A DNA stretch of 64,000 bases from assembly GCA_900175165.2 (NCBI GenBank), contig FWWN02000627.1, positions 67,036-131,035 of the forward strand. Reading direction: 5' to 3'. A model generated the notes under the pieces. The model saw only the letters and a list, made by a program, of their open reading frames with translations, was not told the DNA's origin and did not search any database. Made by a program: the position numbers and the translations under genes. Positions 58,749-64,000 of the stretch are shown here, piece by piece. This stretch comes from Rhizomucor pusillus. Taxonomy: Eukaryota; Mucoromycota; Mucoromycetes; Mucorales; Lichtheimiaceae. Each line of letters starts with the position of its first letter. The first letter of the stretch is position 1.

Positions 58749-61700
58749 CTATGTAGATACAGGTGTTCCAGGTTCTTGCAAGTTATGCAATCTTCTGCCG
58801 ACAAGATACGTATCGTCTCGCACAGACTTGAGCCACATGTTGACAACTTTCATACCCAAGACGCACATGCCAATGACCACCGCGAGACAGAAAACGAGTG
58901 GGTACGCGCAGCGGAATAATGCTATTTGCATAGCCGGATCGGTTATACCTGTTTACAACAGATCAGTTGGCATCTTTCCGAAAGATTTTCCGCGTGTCTC
59001 CGTAAAATGATCATCCACATACCTAATATCTTGTGGAACAAGATTGACAATGTGCCTGGGACTGCGACGGCGCAGACACCTGTGCCTACAACAGGAATAA
59101 TGATTGACCGAGTGACAGCCCACGTATTAGCACGGAAAACGTCGTTCCCAAAAGTTGCATCAAGGTGCCGCTGCAAAGCGTTCGCCGGTAACAAGTATAT
59201 AATCCCATGGGCAATTCCAACAAACACAACTCCAAATGACCAGTCCTGAGAATTATATAAGTATGCTTGCCTCAATTTTGTACAGTTATAAGAACTTACT
59301 TCGGAGATGTGGATGACCAACTTTTCTTCTTCCTTGGTTGTTTGAAAAGGCATCAGTGCATATAGTTCCAAAGCGATACCTAGCAACAATGGAATAACTA
59401 GGCCAAATGCAGTTCCAAAATACACAGCTTTCAGAATCTAACATAACATTTCAATCATCAGCATCGCCGCTATCCTTCTACACTGTGTTAAGTTACCTTT
59501 TGGCCACGTTGCACAATGTGGGCCTTGACTTCGGCGAAATCAATCTGTCCACCGGTTCTGGTAAGCGCGTCAAACTTTTGTCCAAACCAGTTTATGACAA
59601 GGCTCAAGAATGCCATTATATACGCTCCTAAAATGAAGGCGTACATATCCTGGACCTCAGTGCCGGGTTTGATGAATTGTTCGAAAATATGTCGACCAAG
59701 CAGGAGAGGAACAACAGTGATAGAGCACATCAGAAGCGATCCGGAGACCCACATAAGAAGGAGGAACGATATGATGCGAAGCTTGAACCGCGGCGGAACG
59801 TAGACTACCGTGGTATTATTCTCTTCATCTCCAGACTCTGAAGCAGCAGGGTGTCCCCGTCTTCGTTCCTCTTCATCGAGCGGTTCCAGCGTGATAGGGT
59901 TGATAGGTACGATCATGCGACGATTATCAACGACTGGGACGCTATCGTGCTTCGGTACACGTGCAAGTCCACCATCCCGACGGAATACAACGGGTGCATC
60001 GTCCGGGGTTTCATCGATGGCTACGTCGCTATACACAGCTGGTGGTACTGGTGCTTTTTCCCGAAGGATCCAAGCTTTAAATGTGCGTCGGACATGTGTG
60101 CCTTCTTCCTCCGGATAGCGTCCGTTGAACATGAACGAAGAAAGTCTCAGGTATCGAGAGGATGCCCGCCACCAGTCAGAAAGGACTTTCTTTGCAAACT
60201 CTCGTGGTTTAATATACGCTATAAGCGGCGGTACCAGAAATTGAACGGCAAGCAAATCCAGGGCAAGGCTTGACAGCGGCGTACTATTCCTTAACGGTGA
60301 GTTCTTCAGTTGTTTGCTGGTGGTTTGTCCGAACTATTCTTACTTGTATGACCATCGAAGAGGATACACACCAGTATACTGGCTAACAAGCAAAGTTACA
60401 GCACCGATGCCAGCAACGATAAGCACAGAGTACATAAGAGCACTGGAGCCGATCTTGCGCATCAAGGTCAGGATAGGCCGTTCGATCATTTCCTGCACTG
60501 GGTGGAACTGCGGATCGTTGGGATCTCGGATGAACCACATAACACCAGGTCGCACAATCTCGCGACAGAGTGTGACAAATACTGCAAAGTGGAACATGAA
60601 TCCGGTACCGACAAACCAATGCAAAAAGATGCCAGAGTATGGGTTTGCGACGAAGAAGGCCCATCGGGATGCCACGGAAGCATCGTCAAACAAAGGCAGC
60701 GTTGCTAGGTCAATCAATACGCCGCAGACCACCGGGAACACGACGAGCTCAAGGACAATAAATAGAAATACTTTCAAGAAAACACCTTGCTGCCGGATAA
60801 GATCATTGACTGCATGCGCAGTGCTGCCGCGCGACATACCACGACTACGTGCGAGATACCATGAGCCAATGAGGACCAGAACGATGTAGCCTACTACGAT
60901 GCAGACGCTTCTGTCCAGACCAGAGTGGCCTAAAGCAAACTGTTGCCATCGACTAAGCGCGACTTCACTAGCTGCCTCGAGCTTATCATGGAATGCTGCC
61001 ATATGCTCACTCCAGACGAGCGAGGTACCGTTCTTTACGAGAGAGTTTGCGTGGTGCGGTGACGGAACAATCGTCGCCTGATCGCGCACTTGAGAGAACA
61101 ACCCAGTAAGGCTTGCAAAATGCGACAGCAGTGAATCAGTGACTTCCCGAATATTTGCTGGAATGAGATCCATGACTGGAGCCAATGCGGATCGCATATA
61201 CGGCAAGGCATAATCTAAAATGAAATCCACCATATTATCCACAATAAATTGCAATACTGCTATGGGCGTACGAATGAAACTCGTTGGGCGGATCTACGTA
61301 TACTATCGAGTAAGCCTCTTTCTCCATATACACTGTGTTGTGCAACGAAGGAACCTACCAAGATTACAAGTCGGCCGATGACATAGGGGATCCAGACAGC
61401 GACACCCATGAACAGACTTATCATAAGCGACATGAGCACCGAGTTCTGCACAAGCATCCACATATTTCCGCGCATTCCAATAGCTTCCAACAATCCATCA
61501 ATATCCTCTCCAAGATCAAATGGTTCGTCGTCTTCAGCTGCTTGATCCCGATTGTTGTTATTGTTGTTATTGAACTCATTCTCCCATTGATTGCCCGCAG
61601 GTTCGTCGTGTGCTGGCTCTGGCTCCCAATCAATATTATGTACATCCTGCTGCTGTGGGGTCTGATGCTGCCAATCCATATCGTGGATACCAGCGTCATT

Positions 61701-62312
61701 TTCCGTTTCGTGCCAAAAACTATCGTAGCCGTCATTTACTTGACGCTCTTCAGATCCGTGTATATCGTTTTCCGGAGAGGCACTGAATTCCGGTGCTCGC
61801 CACCGCCGCTTAGCTGAAGAATCCGGTCGTCTATCATGTCTATCATGTTCTTCCCTCCAGCTTGCCAGCAGTGGCTGCCTACTACTACTTGACGTGCCTG
61901 CATCGTTGTCGTAGCTCTCTCTATCGCTGTCTCCGTCGCTGAAAATATTTTTTGAGCTTATTCCACTGGGCTCGCCGCTTACAGCTCTTTGCTTGTCTTT
62001 TCTTTCATAGCCGCGGTCTTGTATGTGATCAGTATACGACTCTTGGGCAAAACTGCTGGACCCATGCGCCGCTTCTTCGCTGCCCGACACAGACGATGAA
62101 TCGTCTGTTGCAGAGTGACCAAAACTTGCTTCTTCATTGTCAGCTGGCCTATCAATCATGACGGCCCCTTCACTGTCCAGCATCAAATTTTGCCGTCTTC
62201 GGATAAGTTCTCGCCGTAATTCTTCTATGCGGGCATTAACCGCATCTCGTCTTTCCTGATCAGCGTTCATTGCGTCGATAAAAGCGTTCATAGTTCCCAA
62301 GGCTGCTTCCGC

Positions 62313-62343
<31 letters not shown>

Positions 62344-63259
62344 CGTTGCTGTTGATCTTCATTTTCATCCAGCAACTCGAGACCCGTTTCAGCCGGTGTA
62401 TTCTGTATTACCCATTCACGGAAAAGGTAGGCTGCTACAAAGACGATGATAACAAATGCTGTGATGATCTGCCCTTCGAAACATTCGCTTAAAAAGCCCC
62501 TTTCGAAAAGAAAAAAAAATTCATGTTATCTTTGCAGTCCTCCATCCAGATTTATCCGTTCCAGCTTACTTTAACGTGAACGAGAACAGCCTGGTTACAT
62601 GCTCCGTGGCATCCTCTGCAGTGGTTGCGTTGAATCGAGCCTCTGCTACTGCTGCTGACGTTGCATTACTTGACATTCTTCTTGAAAATCCAATATTCTT
62701 GCCACTCCAAAAATAAAATCGCCATGTCCAAAGTGTGAGTAATGGCAGGATAACGAGCCATACAGTCACAACAACTGCTGCCCGAGCGACAGTTTTCAGC
62801 AAGACCACAGAGCGTCTTGCACATTGCTGGAACAATACGCTGAACGGTATCCGATCCGGCATATCCTCCCGGTATATAGGTGTAAATACAAACGGATATT
62901 CACATAATTCGCAATATCTATGCAATGTGTTAGCAGTTGCCCTGGCCACAACGATCCTACGATCCCGTGAATGCATTACTTTTTCTTGCTGTGTGATAAC
63001 CATTCGAGAAGACTGTTGCGATTGACACCCAATGTCAGTAATTTTTTCTTCTACAATGTTATTGCAATACATACCAGTCCTGATGTACAAAACGAATACT
63101 GCCTGAACATTTACATGGATGGTATAAAGGGTGATCCGGTGTCGATTCGCTTCGACACACCCTACAGATCTCTAACGATGGTAAAGGGAACAGTGTGTCG
63201 AGTGTGAGCTACTAGTTGTCCTGCTATGGCGTTGCAGTCTAACCTTGATCGTCGTCCAT
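58749..63259 (-). CDS. SSM4: ER membrane RING-CH ubiquitin ligase DOA10/SSM4 (MARCH6-like)
   Basis: Ten exons: 63259-63244, 63171-63075, 63012-62980, 62917-62570, 62499-61355, 61259-60344, 60316-59497, 59437-59300, 59245-59023 and 58948-58749, giving 1311 aa. After MDDDQ comes a RING-CH finger, [20 protein letters not shown] plus [12 protein letters not shown] and KKKYCELC. Next is the start of the membrane region, a Gln-rich/charged loop of about 290 residues, then many membrane spans, including [15 protein letters not shown], the conserved TD-domain area around [20 protein letters not shown], and the C-terminal [12 protein letters not shown] that the family requires for activity. It tags misfolded ER and nuclear-envelope proteins for degradation (ERAD-C). 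The exact 61355 donor is a choice made to keep frame; 61358 is an alternative. Confidence 0.95.
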
Positions 63260-64000
63260 CAGAGTAGACTGTGGGGAAGAGAGCACGCCAGTAGCTTTTG
63301 GCAGCAGATTTCGAGCATATGCGCAAACCCCGATTTTTGAGATGCAAGTGACTTTGTGGGCGCACGCGCGCGCGCACCGACAACGAAATTTTTGAGCCTT
63401 ATTACTTTAAAGGATGTGAAGCCTGCTGATGAAAATATAGAGCACTGCTAGAGCGTAGACTCTTAGTAGCAACAATGGAATCAGGGAAAAATGCACTCGA
63501 GGCACGCATTGCATGTGAGAGCACTTTGGTGGCTGCTGTAGGCGCCCCATTCAAAACAGTCGACGAGGCACATCGTTTAAGTCATACAATTCAAGGGTCG
63601 ACCGCGGAGTGCAGTGTTAACAAATTTGGGAAATGCCGCAGGCACAGTTAGTGCAGAGCAACAAGAAGTTAAATAGAGAGTAATCCAGTTGAGGAGGAGA
63701 AGGCAAGGTTCAGGGACAGTATTGCGGGCTATAATACAAACAGAATAAACATGCAGATGCATACAATGGCTCTCTAGTATCCTGGTGTGTAAAAGATGTA
63801 TACAAATAAAAAAAGTTGTAGCAATAAGGGACCAAATTAAAAGGATGAGCACCAACAATTAACTTTGTCAAAGTCCCAGTATAGTGTATAGTGCCTACGT
63901 TCTGGAACGATACAGTTAGCACTGGTTGCTCAAGATTTCTCGCAGAAGGCCATTTAGAGCATGTGCTCTACATGTGCAGTGGCTGATGCAGCGGCAAGAT
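63260..64000. other. Upstream of DOA10, no gene seen
   Basis: 740 bp at the window edge. It has a short alternating CG run (acgcgcgcgcgcaccg near 63361-63376) and A/T-rich sequence. Small minus-strand frames (63577-63858) show no family resemblance; a gene beyond the window edge may start here. Confidence 0.45.

Overview
This is a eukaryotic nuclear window, almost certainly from a filamentous fungus and most likely an early-diverging one of the Mucoromycota/Mucorales type (inference). Evidence: dense genes on both strands, about 109 short (mostly 40-80 nt) GT-AG introns, AT-rich spacers, a fungal two-domain phosphofructokinase with a glyoxalase-like N-terminus, fungal tropomyosins, a Zn2Cys6 factor, an Msb2-like mucin, a Cbp3 chaperone and a decayed IS630/Tc1-mariner-type transposase of a kind common in Mucorales. 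No tRNA, rRNA, CRISPR, operon or prokaryotic signal was seen. Gene models were joined by hand from reading frames, splice-site consensus and phase; nearly every joined CDS is an exact multiple of three. Layout: 0-20 kb holds a GH18 chitinase, an uncharacterised protein, a small membrane protein, tropomyosin A, ribosomal eL43, an Msb2-like signalling mucin, an SR splicing factor, an unknown Lys/Glu-rich protein, RNase Z, tropomyosin B, Golgi TVP18, a small zinc-finger protein, a HIT hydrolase and an Rck2/Srk1-like kinase. 20-30 kb holds an ING/PHD chromatin protein, phosphofructokinase, an ornithine carrier, SRP14 and MAK16. 30-32 kb is a dead transposase. 32-36 kb holds RXT3 and TIM54, divergently transcribed. 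35.8-40.1 kb is a gene desert with possible retroelement debris. 40-53 kb holds uL3, a PSP1-domain protein, CBP3, a small mitochondrial membrane protein, a mitochondrial adenylate-kinase-like protein with an extra C-terminal region, an oxysterol-binding protein and glycerol kinase. 53-64 kb holds a Zn2Cys6 factor, another desert, a MIF-family protein and the ERAD ligase DOA10. Most genes are unlinked housekeeping genes; the genes share themes rather than an operon-like system: mitochondrial biogenesis (TIM54, CBP3, carrier, AK-like), ribosome and secretory biogenesis (eL43, uL3, MAK16, SRP14, TVP18, DOA10), Rpd3/NuA4-type chromatin control (RXT3, ING), cell-surface signalling and stress (Msb2-like, Rck2/Srk1-like) and glycolysis/glycerol use (PFK, GUT1). 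The most notable signals are six GC-AG introns with an identical GCAAGT donor in six different genes, a tropomyosin pair that differs by exactly 114 nt (38 codons), a fungal MIF homologue with a perfect 39-bp duplication just upstream, and the fused AK-like protein.
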